A stretch of 64,000 nucleotides of DNA, taken from positions 5,640,001-5,704,000 of the forward strand of contig NZ_CP102931.1 in NCBI RefSeq assembly GCF_024734665.1. The letters are read 5' to 3'. Every line of letters starts with the position of its first letter. Positions within the stretch are counted from its first letter, which is position 1. The position numbers and the translations under genes are program-made. This DNA comes from Variovorax paradoxus (GTDB lineage Bacteria > Pseudomonadota > Gammaproteobacteria > Burkholderiales > Burkholderiaceae_C). This document shows positions 44,142-53,466 of this stretch, piece by piece. Below the pieces are notes generated by a model. It saw only the letters and a program-made list of their open reading frames with translations. It did no database searches and was not told the DNA's origin.

Positions 44142-45835
44142 GCGCCCCCCTCTGGTCGCGCGGCGAGCCGGTCACCGACTGGGACGTGCTCGACCAAGGC
44201 ACGGGCGAAAGCTCGGCGCTGATCCGGCTCTGGCGTGGCTTCATGGCCGCGCGCTGCTTCATCGCGCTGGTGCTGATGCTGCTGCAGGGCGTGGCCTTTG
44301 TCATCGGGCAGACGATGCAGCCGGTGGCCATCACCATCTCGGGCCTCTACCTTGCAGCGACCTGGCTGGGCATGCGCTACACACACGTGCAGCCGCCGAT
44401 CCGCGGTTTTGCCGCGCTCTGGCTGCTGACCATCGGCATCGATCTGGCCGCCTTCACCGCCTTGCAGGTGCTGCAGGGTGGCAACGTCAACTACACGCCG
44501 CTGTTCGCGCTGCCGGTGCTCATGAGCGCAGTGCTGGGCACCATGATCGTGAGCCTGGGCACCACCGCCACCGTCACGCTACTGCTGCTGGCTGACGCGG
44601 GCTGGCACTGGCTGCAGCAGCCGGGCGATTCTTCGCCGCGCTTCGTGCAGGCGGCGCTCACCGGCACGGGTCTCTTCGTGGTGGCGCTGCTCGCGCACGA
44701 AATGGCCCGCCGGCTGGCGCGCGAGGAAGCCGTGGCGCAGCGCAGCCGCAGCAGCGCGCAGATGCAGGCGCAGGTCAACGACCTGGTGATCGAGACGCTG
44801 AGCGAAGGCGTGCTGGTGATCGACGCCGAAGGCCTGGTGCATGCGGCCAACCCGGCAGCCGACGCCATCCTCGGCCAGGGCCTGGCAAAGCTGACGCTGC
44901 CGTTCCCGCTGCATGCCCAACCCGCCTGGCATGCGCTGGCCGCGCTGGCGCGCCAGACCTTCGCGCGGCGGGCGCCGCAGACGGAAGAAATCCCGGTGGC
45001 GCAGGTGCGCGGCGCGGCGCGCGAGGTGCGCGTGCGCACGCGGCTCACGCCCACCAGCGAGAAGCGCATCGACAGCCTGTGCGTGATGTTCCTGCAGGAC
45101 CTGCGCGAGCTCGAAGCCCGCATCCGCACCGAGAAGCTGGCCGCAATGGGCCGCATGTCGGCGGCCGTGGCGCATGAAATCCGCAACCCGCTGGCCGCCA
45201 TCACCCAGGCCAGCGCGCTGCTCAACGAAGACCTGACCGACCCGGCGCACCGCAAGCTCACAAGCATGGTGCAGCACAACGCGCAGCGGCTCGCGCGCAT
45301 CGTGGACGACGTGCTCGACGTCTCGCGCGCCCGCCAGCAACGCGTGTTGTCGCTCGGCGAGCAGGTCGTGCTCGACCCCGCGGTGCAGGTGCTGGCCGAG
45401 GAATGGGTGCGCCAGACCCAGCGCAAGGGCGTGCTGGTGTCGCTCGATGCACCCAGCAGTGAAGTGCGCTTCGACGCCGAGCACCTGCGCCGCCTGATCG
45501 TCAACCTGCTGGACAACGCCTCGCGCTACGCCGGCAAGCGCGAAGACTCGATCCAGGTGCTGACCGCGCTGCAGCGCAGCGGCACCAACCGCCCCAGCCT
45601 GATGGTGTGGAGCGACGGCGCGCCGCTGGAGCCGGCGGTGCAGCGGCACCTGTTCGAGCCTTTCTTCTCTTCCGAAAGCCGCTCCAGCGGGCTCGGCCTC
45701 TTCCTGTGCCGCGAGCTGTGCCGGCGGCATGGCGCCACCATCGGCTACGAGCGGCGCGCGCTGGTGCCGGGCGGGCCCGAGGGCAACGAATTCTTCGTCA
45801 GCTTTGCCCCCAGCGAAAACCGGCTGACACAATAG
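44138..45835 (+). CDS. pilS: PilS-like sensor histidine kinase for type IV pili
   Basis: A 565-residue kinase. Residues about 30-190 contain about six membrane helices, as in PilS. A PAS-like domain (about 220-330, VIETLSEGVLVIDAEG) precedes the H-box VAHEIRNPLAAITQA (His346). The ATPase domain has LLDNASRYAG and the late GLGLFLCRELCRRHG. PilS monitors pilin in the inner membrane and controls PilR. It is followed after 4 bp by pilR. Confidence 0.9.
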   Translation: MSAPLWSRGEPVTDWDVLDQGTGESSALIRLWRGFMAARCFIALVLMLLQGVAFVIGQTMQPVAITISGLYLAATWLGMRYTHVQPPIRGFAALWLLTIGIDLAAFTALQVLQGGNVNYTPLFALPVLMSAVLGTMIVSLGTTATVTLLLLADAGWHWLQQPGDSSPRFVQAALTGTGLFVVALLAHEMARRLAREEAVAQRSRSSAQMQAQVNDLVIETLSEGVLVIDAEGLVHAANPAADAILGQGLAKLTLPFPLHAQPAWHALAALARQTFARRAPQTEEIPVAQVRGAAREVRVRTRLTPTSEKRIDSLCVMFLQDLRELEARIRTEKLAAMGRMSAAVAHEIRNPLAAITQASALLNEDLTDPAHRKLTSMVQHNAQRLARIVDDVLDVSRARQQRVLSLGEQVVLDPAVQVLAEEWVRQTQRKGVLVSLDAPSSEVRFDAEHLRRLIVNLLDNASRYAGKREDSIQVLTALQRSGTNRPSLMVWSDGAPLEPAVQRHLFEPFFSSESRSSGLGLFLCRELCRRHGATIGYERRALVPGGPEGNEFFVSFAPSENRLTQ

Positions 45836-45839
45836 CGCC

Positions 45840-47396
45840 GTGAGCACTCCCCCCCCTTCCGCCCAACGACCGGCGCAGATCCTGGTCATCGACGATGAAC
45901 CCGACCTGCGCACGCTCTATGAATTGACGCTGCTGCGCGAGGGCTATCGCGTCGAGGCCGCGGGCAGCGTGTCGGAAGCCTGGCAGCACCTGGAGGCCGG
46001 CCGCTTCGACGCCGTGATCACCGACATGCGGCTGCCCGACGGACAGGGCATGGAGATCATCCACCGCATCCAGAAGGCCCAGCGCAGCGAGCGCTGCGTG
46101 GTGATGACGGCCTACGGCTCGGCCGAGAACGCGGTGGAAGCACTGAAAGCCGGCGCCTTCGACTACCTCACGAAGCCGGTCGACCTGAAGCAGTTCCGCG
46201 CCGTCGTGGCTTCCGCCGTGCAGGCGCGGCTAGTGCCGCAGCCGGTGGTCAAGCCTGTTCAGGCGGCACCCGCAAGCAACAACAACGCCGACGCAACGGT
46301 GGTCACCTCCGGCACCGGCATCGCCGCGCTCGACCGTCTCGTGGGCGAATCGGAACCCATGCGCCTCGTCAAGTCGCGCATCGCCAAGGTGGCGCGCGGC
46401 ATGGCGCCGGTGCTGGTGCGCGGCGAATCGGGCACCGGCAAGGAACTGGTTGCGCGCGCCGTGCATGCCTGCAGCCAGCGCAACGAAGGCCCATTCGTCG
46501 CGGTGAACTGCGGCGCGATTCCCGAGAACCTGCTCGAGGCCGAATTCTTCGGCGCGCGCAAGGGCTCATACACCGGCTCCTCGCAAGACCGCGACGGCTA
46601 CTTCCAGGCCGCGCGCGGCGGCACGCTGTTTCTCGACGAAATCGGCGATCTGCCGCTGGCGATGCAGTCGAAGCTGCTGCGCGCGATCCAGGAGCGCAGC
46701 GTGCGCTCGATCGGCTCGACGCAGGAAGAAACTGTCGACGTGCGCATCGTCAGCGCCACCCATAAAGACTTGCACGCCGAAGTGCAGGCTGGCCGCTTCC
46801 GCCAGGATCTTTTCTACCGCCTCAACGTGATCGAGATCGCCGTGCCCGCGCTGCGCGACCGTCGTGAGGACCTGCCCGCGCTGTGCACCGCGCTGCTCTC
46901 GCGCATCGCACAAGACGGCGGGCTGCCCGTGCCGCATCTGTCGGACGAACTGCTGCGCCGCCTCGCGCAGCATCCGTTGAACGGCAACGTGCGCGAGCTC
47001 GAAAACCTGCTGCACCGCGCGGTGGCACTGAACGACGGCGACGAACTTCATCTCGACCTGATGGGCGGTTTCACTGCTGCGGCCGAAGCCGCGGCGTCCG
47101 CGCCAGCGCCGCTGTCGCCCGTCACCGACGCGCCTGTCGCGCTGGCTCCACTTCCGAGCGCGCCGGTCGCGCCGCCCAAGGCCGCACCGCCGCCGCTGCC
47201 CTCCGACCTGCAGGCCTATCTCGATCAGCAGGAGCGCGAGATCCTCGTGCGCGCGCTGCACGAGAGCGGCTTCAACCGCACCGCGGCCGCCGCGCGGCTC
47301 GGCATGAGCCTGCGCCAGATCCGCTACCGTATCGCGCGACTGGGCATCACCACGCCCAACGGCGATGACGGCGCGAGCAGCCATGTCGACGACTGA
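45840..47396 (+). CDS. pilR: PilR-like sigma-54-dependent response regulator
   Basis: A 518-residue regulator starting at GTG. Receiver Asp62 is in VITDMRLPDG. The AAA+ domain has Walker A RGESGTGKELVAR, Walker B GGTLFLDEIGDL and the sigma-54 contact loop GSYTGS (242-247), the variant family form of GAFTGA. A Pro/Ala linker precedes the Fis-type helix-turn-helix (FNRTAAAARLGMSLRQIRYRI). PilR activates pilA; no pilin gene is in the window. A CACAAT box 6 nt before the GTG may be its promoter. Confidence 0.92.
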   Translation: MSTPPPSAQRPAQILVIDDEPDLRTLYELTLLREGYRVEAAGSVSEAWQHLEAGRFDAVITDMRLPDGQGMEIIHRIQKAQRSERCVVMTAYGSAENAVEALKAGAFDYLTKPVDLKQFRAVVASAVQARLVPQPVVKPVQAAPASNNNADATVVTSGTGIAALDRLVGESEPMRLVKSRIAKVARGMAPVLVRGESGTGKELVARAVHACSQRNEGPFVAVNCGAIPENLLEAEFFGARKGSYTGSSQDRDGYFQAARGGTLFLDEIGDLPLAMQSKLLRAIQERSVRSIGSTQEETVDVRIVSATHKDLHAEVQAGRFRQDLFYRLNVIEIAVPALRDRREDLPALCTALLSRIAQDGGLPVPHLSDELLRRLAQHPLNGNVRELENLLHRAVALNDGDELHLDLMGGFTAAAEAAASAPAPLSPVTDAPVALAPLPSAPVAPPKAAPPPLPSDLQAYLDQQEREILVRALHESGFNRTAAAARLGMSLRQIRYRIARLGITTPNGDDGASSHVDD

Positions 47397-47982
47397 AGCC
47401 AACGACGGCGGACTCTGGCAAGCCGGCTGGTACCGCTTCGCGAAGGCGCTGCACTCGCCGAACTTCGGGCCCCGCCCCGCGGGCGCGCAGACCGACCTCA
47501 TCGTGCTGCACTCGATCAGCCTGCCGCCCGGTGAATACGGCGGCGACGCGGTGCAGCAGCTGTTCACCAATCAGCTCGACTGGGACGCGCACCCCTACTT
47601 CCAGTCGATCCGCGGCCTCGAGGTGTCCTCGCATTTCTACGTGCGCCGCAACGGCGAACTCTGGCAGTTCGTGAGCTGCGACGACCGCGCCTGGCATGCC
47701 GGCGTGTCGTCGTGGCGCGGCCGCGGCAACTGCAACGACGACTCCGTCGGCATCGAACTCGAAGGCCTCGAAGGCCAGCCCTTCGAAGAGCCGCAATACG
47801 AGACGCTCGCGAGCCTGTGCGCCGCCATCGCGCAGCACTACGCGATCGCGCACATCGCCGGCCACGAGCACATCGCGCCGGGCCGCAAACAGGATCCGGG
47901 CGCGGGATTCGACTGGCGCCTGCTGCGCGAACAACTCGGCTGGAATCCACAGATGTTTCCGCCACAGGTGGAGCAGCGCTAA
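47383..47982 (+). CDS. ampD: 1,6-anhydro-N-acetylmuramyl-L-alanine amidase
   Basis: A 199-residue cytoplasmic zinc amidase of peptidoglycan recycling. Zinc ligands are His43 (IVLHSISLPPG), His161 and Asp171 (AGHEHIAPGRKQDPG); HFYVRRNGELWQFV and SVGIELEG are family segments. Loss of AmpD raises anhydro-muropeptides and can induce AmpC beta-lactamase in bacteria with AmpR. ATG 47383 lies 14 nt inside pilR; an in-frame start further upstream at 47365 is less conserved. Confidence 0.94.
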   Translation: MSTTEANDGGLWQAGWYRFAKALHSPNFGPRPAGAQTDLIVLHSISLPPGEYGGDAVQQLFTNQLDWDAHPYFQSIRGLEVSSHFYVRRNGELWQFVSCDDRAWHAGVSSWRGRGNCNDDSVGIELEGLEGQPFEEPQYETLASLCAAIAQHYAIAHIAGHEHIAPGRKQDPGAGFDWRLLREQLGWNPQMFPPQVEQR

Positions 47983-48202
47983 TTTTTTCAATCGTGCGGC
48001 GCCTCGCGATGCGTCGCTCTTGCGGCGCAGCAATGCGAAAATAGCAGTCGCGCGATTCAGCAACCATGCGGCCTGCAGGCCCAAATCGGCTTGCAAGCCA
48101 AGCCCCATGCGGGTTGAGAGACCATAGGCCAGTATTCAAGCGGCATCGCTGACCGTGTCCTATGGCGGAAGTAATACCGGCAATCCTTGTATCCATAGGA
48201 AA
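47983..48202. other. upstream region of nrdA
   Basis: No gene was seen. A CCATAGG word occurs at 48122-48128 and 48193-48199, and its complement at 48159-48165. TCCTATGG (48158-48165) and CCATAGGA (48193-48200) form an 8-bp inverted repeat with a 27-nt loop. T-rich sequence follows ampD (ATTTTTTCAATC), but no clear terminator stem was found. Confidence 0.5.
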
Positions 48203-48250
48203 ACGCTACATCTAGTGGGTTGTACACCCCCCGCACCCTAGATATAGTGT
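48203..48250. promoter_or_regulatory. tandem NrdR boxes upstream of nrdA
   Basis: ACGCTACATCTAGTGG (48203-48218) and ACCCTAGATATAGTGT (48235-48250) match the NrdR consensus ACACWATATWTWGTGT closely, the second better than the first. They are 32 bp apart with a 16-bp linker, the helical phasing NrdR needs. NrdR represses ribonucleotide reductase genes when dATP is plentiful. A TATAGT-like -10 lies within the second box. Confidence 0.75.
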
Positions 48251-48332
48251 CCCCTGTCCGGTCATCTACACCGGCGCAGCGCCCGGCCCAGGCGCCGCCA
48301 TCCAACAAGAATTGCCAACCGAGAGGAAGCGA

Positions 48333-51248
48333 ATGCAAACTGCCCTGAACCCCCAATCGACCCCGCGTGCCGTTCCCTCGACGCCACCGCAACAGCAGCG
48401 AGACACTGCTGGCTCCCCCACCGGCCAGAACCTGGCCCACTACCAGATCATCCGCCGCAATGGCGCTGTCGTGCCCTTCGAGCCGAACAAGATCGCCATC
48501 GCGATGATGAAAGCCTTCCTGGCCGTGCACGGCACCCAGGGCGCGGCTTCGGCCAGCGTGCGCGAAACGGTCGACGTGCTCACGCAGGGCGTGATCCGCG
48601 CGCTGGTGCGTTCGCGTCCGGGCGGCGGCACCTTCCACATCGAAGACGTGCAAGACCAGGTCGAGCTCGGCCTGATGCGCGGCGGCCACCACGAAATTGC
48701 CCGCGCCTACGTGCTGTACCGCGAACGCCGCACGCAGGAGCGCTCGAAGCAGGGCGAGCAAGACGTGCCGGCCACGCCCGCGCTGCACGTGCTGGACAAC
48801 GGCGAGCTCGTCACCCTTGACCTGAACGAACTCAAGGGCCTGATCGAGTCGGCCTGCGAAAACCTGGGCGACAGCATCACGTCCGCACCGATCGTCGCCG
48901 AGACGATGCGCAACCTGTACGACGGCGTGCCGCTCGACGAGGTCTACAAGGCCTCGATCCTGGCGGCCCGCACGCTGATCGAGAAAGACCCCGACTACAC
49001 CTTCGCCACCGCGCGCCTGCTGCTGCACACGATCTTCAAGGAGATCATCGGCCGCGAAGTGATGCCGGCCGAGCGTGCCACCGCCTACGCCGACTACTTC
49101 CCGCAGTTCATCAAGAAGGGCGTGGACAACGACCTGCTCGACGAGAAGCTGCTGCAGTACGACCTGCCCCGCCTGGGCGCGGCGCTGAAGGCCGAGCGCG
49201 ACAACCAGTTCGACTACCTCGGCCTGCAGACCCTGTATGACCGCTACTTCCTGCACGTGCGCAAGACCCGCATCGAGCTGCCGCAGGCCTTCTTCATGCG
49301 CGTGGCCATGGGCCTGTCGCTGAATGAAATCGACCGCGAAGCCCGTGCCATCGAGTTCTACGAAGTGCTGTCGTCGTTCGACTTCATGTCGAGCACGCCC
49401 ACGCTGTTCAACGCCGGCACGCTGCGCTCGCAGCTGTCGAGCTGCTACCTGACCACCGTGCCCGACGACCTCGACGGCATCTACGAGTCGATCAAGGAAA
49501 ACGCGCTGCTGTCGAAGTTCGCCGGCGGCCTGGGCAACGACTGGACCCGCGTGCGCGCGCTCGGCAGCCACATCAAGGGCACGAACGGCGAATCGCAGGG
49601 CGTGGTGCCGTTCCTGAAGGTGGTGAACGACACGGCCGTGGCCGTGAACCAGGGCGGCAAGCGCAAGGGCGCTGTCTGCACGTACCTCGAAACCTGGCAC
49701 CTCGACATCGAGGAGTTCCTGGAACTGCGCAAGAACACCGGCGACGACCGCCGCCGCACGCACGACATGAACACCGCCAACTGGATCCCCGACCTGTTCA
49801 TGCGCCGCGTGATGGAAAAGGGCACCTGGACGCTTTTCTCGCCCTCCAACGTGCCCGACCTGCACGACCTGTTCGGCGCCGACTTCGAGAAGGCCTACGT
49901 GGCCTACGAAGAGAAGGCTGCCCGCGGCGACATCAAGCCCGCGCGCACCATCCAGGCGACCGACCTGTGGCGCAAGATGCTCACGATGCTGTTCGAGACC
50001 GGCCACCCCTGGATCACGTTCAAGGACGCCTGCAACGTGCGCTCGCCGCAGCAGCACGCCGGCGTGGTGCACTCGTCGAACCTCTGCACCGAGATCACGC
50101 TGAACACCAGCGACACCGAAACCGCCGTCTGCAACCTGGGTTCCGTGAACCTGCTGCAGCACCTGAAGGACGGCAAGGTCGACCAGGAAAAGCTGAAGAA
50201 GACGATCTCCACGGCGATGCGCATGCTCGACAACGTGATCGACATCAACTACTACGCCGTGAAGAAGGCGCGCGACTCGAACCTGCGCCACCGTCCGGTC
50301 GGCCTGGGCCTGATGGGCTTCCAGGACGCGCTGTACGAACTGCGCATTCCGTACGCCTCACAAGAGGCCGTGCAGTTCGCCGACGAGTCGATGGAAGCCA
50401 TCTGCTACCACGCCTACTGGGCCTCGACCGACCTGGCGCGCGAACGCGGCAAGTACTCGAGCTACAAGGGCTCGCTGTGGGACAAGGGCATCCTGCCGAT
50501 CGACTCGCTCGACCTGCTGGAAAAGGCACGCGGCGGCTACGTCGAGGTCGACCGCTCGGCCACCCTCGACTGGGACGCGCTGCGCTCGAAGATCAAGGCC
50601 GACGGCATGCGCAATTCGAACTGCGTGGCCATCGCACCGACCGCGACCATCTCGAACATCATCGGCGTGGACGCTTCGATCGAACCCTGCTTCGGCAACC
50701 TGTCGGTCAAGTCGAACCTGTCGGGCGAATTCACCGTGATCAACCACTACCTGGTGCGCGACCTGAAGCGCCTGGGCCTGTGGGACGACGTGATGGTGAT
50801 GGACCTGAAGCACTTCGACGGTTCGCTGCGTCCTATCGACCGCGTGCCGCAGGATGTGAAGGCGCTCTACGCCACCGCGTTCGAAGTCGAAACCACGTGG
50901 CTGGTCGAAGCCGCTGCGCGTCGCCAGAAGTGGATCGACCAGGCGCAGTCGCTGAACATCTACATGGCCGGCGCATCGGGCAAGAAGCTCGACGACACCT
51001 ACAAGCTGGCATGGCTGCGCGGCCTGAAGACCACGTACTACCTGCGTACGCAGAGCGCGACGCACGCCGAGAAGTCGACGGTGCAATCGGGCCGTCTCAA
51101 CGCGGTGTCGTCGGGCAACGACGCACCTTCGGGCATGAGCGCACTCGAAGCCGCCGCTGCTGCAGCGAAGGCACAGATGAGCGCAATGCCCGCCACCGAC
51201 ATCGCGTTCTGCGGTGTGGACGATCCGACCTGTGAAGCGTGCCAATAA
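48333..51248 (+). CDS. nrdA: ribonucleoside-diphosphate reductase class Ia, alpha subunit
   Basis: A 971-residue protein that reduces ribonucleoside diphosphates to deoxy forms. An ATP-cone regulatory domain occupies residues about 36-125 (YQIIRRNGAVVPFEPNKI). The barrel includes TPTLFNAGTLRSQLSSCYL, NLCTEITLNTSDTETAVCNLG and PTATISNIIGVDASIEP. The C-terminal redox pair is in DPTCEACQ. ATG 48333 follows GAGAGGAAG. Residues 1-30 are a low-complexity extension. It acts with NrdB and is likely repressed by NrdR at the upstream boxes. Confidence 0.96.
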   Translation: MQTALNPQSTPRAVPSTPPQQQRDTAGSPTGQNLAHYQIIRRNGAVVPFEPNKIAIAMMKAFLAVHGTQGAASASVRETVDVLTQGVIRALVRSRPGGGTFHIEDVQDQVELGLMRGGHHEIARAYVLYRERRTQERSKQGEQDVPATPALHVLDNGELVTLDLNELKGLIESACENLGDSITSAPIVAETMRNLYDGVPLDEVYKASILAARTLIEKDPDYTFATARLLLHTIFKEIIGREVMPAERATAYADYFPQFIKKGVDNDLLDEKLLQYDLPRLGAALKAERDNQFDYLGLQTLYDRYFLHVRKTRIELPQAFFMRVAMGLSLNEIDREARAIEFYEVLSSFDFMSSTPTLFNAGTLRSQLSSCYLTTVPDDLDGIYESIKENALLSKFAGGLGNDWTRVRALGSHIKGTNGESQGVVPFLKVVNDTAVAVNQGGKRKGAVCTYLETWHLDIEEFLELRKNTGDDRRRTHDMNTANWIPDLFMRRVMEKGTWTLFSPSNVPDLHDLFGADFEKAYVAYEEKAARGDIKPARTIQATDLWRKMLTMLFETGHPWITFKDACNVRSPQQHAGVVHSSNLCTEITLNTSDTETAVCNLGSVNLLQHLKDGKVDQEKLKKTISTAMRMLDNVIDINYYAVKKARDSNLRHRPVGLGLMGFQDALYELRIPYASQEAVQFADESMEAICYHAYWASTDLARERGKYSSYKGSLWDKGILPIDSLDLLEKARGGYVEVDRSATLDWDALRSKIKADGMRNSNCVAIAPTATISNIIGVDASIEPCFGNLSVKSNLSGEFTVINHYLVRDLKRLGLWDDVMVMDLKHFDGSLRPIDRVPQDVKALYATAFEVETTWLVEAAARRQKWIDQAQSLNIYMAGASGKKLDDTYKLAWLRGLKTTYYLRTQSATHAEKSTVQSGRLNAVSSGNDAPSGMSALEAAAAAAKAQMSAMPATDIAFCGVDDPTCEACQ

Positions 51249-51376
51249 CGCGTCGATGCTCGCGACAGTGAGTCAGTGAGGTGCATGCAAAAAATCGCGC
51301 GACGTTCACTCAATGAAGGCATTGACTGACATCGCGCGATGCATGCGAGCAACATAACAACCACATAAATGGCGTG

Positions 51377-51408
51377 CGATGTGAACGAGCACTTTGCAAC
51401 TCACATCG
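51377..51408. repeat. hairpin in the nrdA-nrdB spacer
   Basis: CGATGTGA (51377-51384) and TCACATCG (51401-51408) are perfect inverted copies with a 16-nt loop. The rest of the 192-bp spacer has repeated words (ATCGCGCGA twice, TGCATGC twice). The structure may tune nrdB expression or stabilise the mRNA. Confidence 0.5.
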
Positions 51409-51440
51409 TTACTCCGATAATTTGAGCATTGGATTTTTCT

Positions 51441-52667
51441 ATGTTGACCTGGGACGAAGAAGTCAAGCCCTCCTTACCAAAGGATATGCAACAAGGATTG
51501 CAGCACCACAACGCATCGACCAGCGGCTTGCCCGCAGGCCGTTCGGTGGACGCTCCGACTTCGTCGATTGCGCAACCCGCGCTCCGCGCGCTCGATGACG
51601 GCGCAGTCGTGCGTCCGGTTGCCGCCGCAGCAGCAACGCCCGCTGTCACCCAACGCGTCAAGGCTTCCGACAAGCGCATCATCAACGGCCAGACCGACGT
51701 CAACCAGCTGGTGCCGTTCAAGTACAAGTGGGCGTGGGAAAAATACCTCGCCACCTGCGCCAACCACTGGATGCCGCAGGAAGTGAACATGACGCGCGAC
51801 ATCGCGCTCTGGAAAGACCCGAACGGCCTGACCGAAGACGAACGCCGCATCGTCAAGCGCAACCTCGGCTTCTTCGTGACCGCCGACTCGCTGGCTGCCA
51901 ACAACATCGTGCTGGGCACCTATCGCCACATCACGGCCCCCGAATGCCGCCAGTTCCTGCTGCGCCAGGCTTTTGAAGAAGCGATCCACACGCACGCGTA
52001 CCAGTACATCGTCGAGTCGCTCGGCCTGGACGAGAGCGAGATCTTCAACGCCTACAACGAAGTGCAATCGATCCGTGAGAAGGACCAGTTCCTGCTCCCG
52101 TTCATCGACGCCATCAGCGACCCGCACTTCAAGACCGGCACTCACGAAACCGACCAGACGCTGCTCAAGTCGCTCATCGTGTTCGCCTGCCTGATGGAAG
52201 GCCTGTTCTTCTACGTCGGCTTCACGCAGATTCTTGCGCTGGGCCGCCAGAACAAGATGACCGGCGCCGCCGAGCAGTACCAGTACATCCTGCGCGACGA
52301 GTCGATGCACTGCAACTTCGGCATCGACCTGATCAACCAGCTCAAGCTCGAGAACCCCGGCCTCTGGACCTCCGAGTTCAAGGCCGAGATCAAGGCGCTC
52401 TTCATGCGCGCCGTCGAGCTCGAATACAAATACGCCGAAGACACCATGCCACGTGGCGTGCTCGGCATGAACGCCTCCATGTTCAAGGGCTACCTGCGCT
52501 ACATCGCCAACCGGCGTGCACAGCAGATTGGCCTCGAAACGCTCTTCCCGAACGAAGAAAATCCGTTCCCCTGGATGAGCGAAATGATTGACCTGAAGAA
52601 AGAGCGCAACTTTTTCGAAACCCGCGTGATCGAGTACCAGTCGGGTGGTGCGCTCTCCTGGGATTGA
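51441..52667 (+). CDS. nrdB: ribonucleoside-diphosphate reductase class Ia, beta subunit
   Basis: A 408-residue protein that houses the diiron-tyrosyl radical cofactor. Metal ligands Asp149 ([11 protein letters not shown]), Glu180 and His183 ([13 protein letters not shown]) precede radical Tyr187, matching E. coli Asp84/Glu115/His118/Tyr122. The later helix [12 protein letters not shown] supplies more ligands. The first 75 or so residues are a low-complexity extension. ATG 51441 is used; a TTG at 51429 is less likely. The C-terminal tail contacts NrdA. Confidence 0.95.
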   Translation: MLTWDEEVKPSLPKDMQQGLQHHNASTSGLPAGRSVDAPTSSIAQPALRALDDGAVVRPVAAAAATPAVTQRVKASDKRIINGQTDVNQLVPFKYKWAWEKYLATCANHWMPQEVNMTRDIALWKDPNGLTEDERRIVKRNLGFFVTADSLAANNIVLGTYRHITAPECRQFLLRQAFEEAIHTHAYQYIVESLGLDESEIFNAYNEVQSIREKDQFLLPFIDAISDPHFKTGTHETDQTLLKSLIVFACLMEGLFFYVGFTQILALGRQNKMTGAAEQYQYILRDESMHCNFGIDLINQLKLENPGLWTSEFKAEIKALFMRAVELEYKYAEDTMPRGVLGMNASMFKGYLRYIANRRAQQIGLETLFPNEENPFPWMSEMIDLKKERNFFETRVIEYQSGGALSWD

Positions 52668-52863
52668 ATCTTTCGACAAGAATTAATGAATTCAAGAATT
52701 GCCCTTGCCACCGATCGCGCCAAAGAGCGCGGCATGGACTAGGGCTCAGGTGTTCATGGTGCTGGGGCTCAGATCTCAACGCCATGAATCGCTTCACGCT
52801 ACCCAACGTGCGTGGAGTGCTTCAATAGGTTGATTTTTTCAACTTGATCAAGGAGAAATAGAA

Positions 52864-53373
52864 ATGGCAACTGCAAAGAAAGCGCCGGCTAAGAAAGCCG
52901 CTGCAAAGAAGGCTCCGGCAAAGAAGGCTGTGGCCGCTAAGAAGGCTCCGGCAAAGAAGGTAGCCGCCAAGAAGGCTCCGGCCAAGAAGGTCGCTGCGAA
53001 GAAGGCTCCGGCGAAGAAGGTAGCCGCCAAGAAGGCAGCTCCGGCCAAGAAGGCCGCTGCGAAGAAGGCTCCGGCGAAGAAGGCCGTAGCCAAGAAGGCG
53101 CCTGCGAAGAAGGCTGCTGCCAAGAAGGCGCCTGCAAAGAAGGCCGCCGCCAAGAAGGCGCCTGCGAAGAAGGCTGCTGCCAAGAAGGCGCCTGCGAAAA
53201 AGGCTGCGGCCAAGAAAGCCGCGAAAAAGCCTGCTGCCAAAAAGCCTGCTGCGAAGAAGGCTCCCAAGGCTGCTGCGCCCGCCAAGGCTGCAGCCGTAGC
53301 GCCTGCCCCTGCGGCGCAAACGACGCTGAATCCCCAGGCAGCTTGGCCGTTCCCCACGGCCAGCAAGCCCTGA
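52864..53373 (+). CDS. histone H1-like Lys/Ala/Pro-rich DNA-binding protein
   Basis: A 169-residue protein made mostly of [13 protein letters not shown] units (about residues 3-135), like eukaryotic H1 tails and bacterial AlgP/Hc-type proteins. It ends in a conserved-looking non-repetitive tail ([14 protein letters not shown]). A clear ribosome site (AAGGAGAAATAG) precedes the ATG. It should bind DNA or RNA through charge. The repetitive DNA makes the length prone to change. The large open frames on the other strand are artefacts of this repeat. Confidence 0.9.
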   Translation: MATAKKAPAKKAAAKKAPAKKAVAAKKAPAKKVAAKKAPAKKVAAKKAPAKKVAAKKAAPAKKAAAKKAPAKKAVAKKAPAKKAAAKKAPAKKAAAKKAPAKKAAAKKAPAKKAAAKKAAKKPAAKKPAAKKAPKAAAPAKAAAVAPAPAAQTTLNPQAAWPFPTASKP

Positions 53374-53397
53374 GCTTCTCAGCGGCCTTGAAGGCGC

Positions 53398-53430
53398 AAA
53401 GCCCGGCACCTCGCGGTGTCGGGCTTTTTT
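53398..53430 (+). terminator. Rho-independent terminator after the H1-like gene
   Basis: Stem AAAGCCCGGCACC / GGTGTCGGGCTTT (one G-T pair), loop TCGC, then T residues. Confidence 0.88.
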
Positions 53431-53466
53431 ATTGGCGCTTCTTCAGGAAGAAGATCGAGGACCGAA

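Noticed and set aside
52686..52742. 18-codon frame after nrdB
   Set aside because: Too short to judge, with no ribosome site or structural context.
52864..53240. CRISPR-like regular repeats in the H1-like gene
   Set aside because: There are no unique spacers; the repeats are Lys/Ala codons in one open frame.
52848..53366. 172-codon Ala/Phe/Gly-rich frame antisense to the H1-like gene
   Set aside because: It is the reverse of Lys/Ala repeats, and only the plus strand has a ribosome site and terminator in place.
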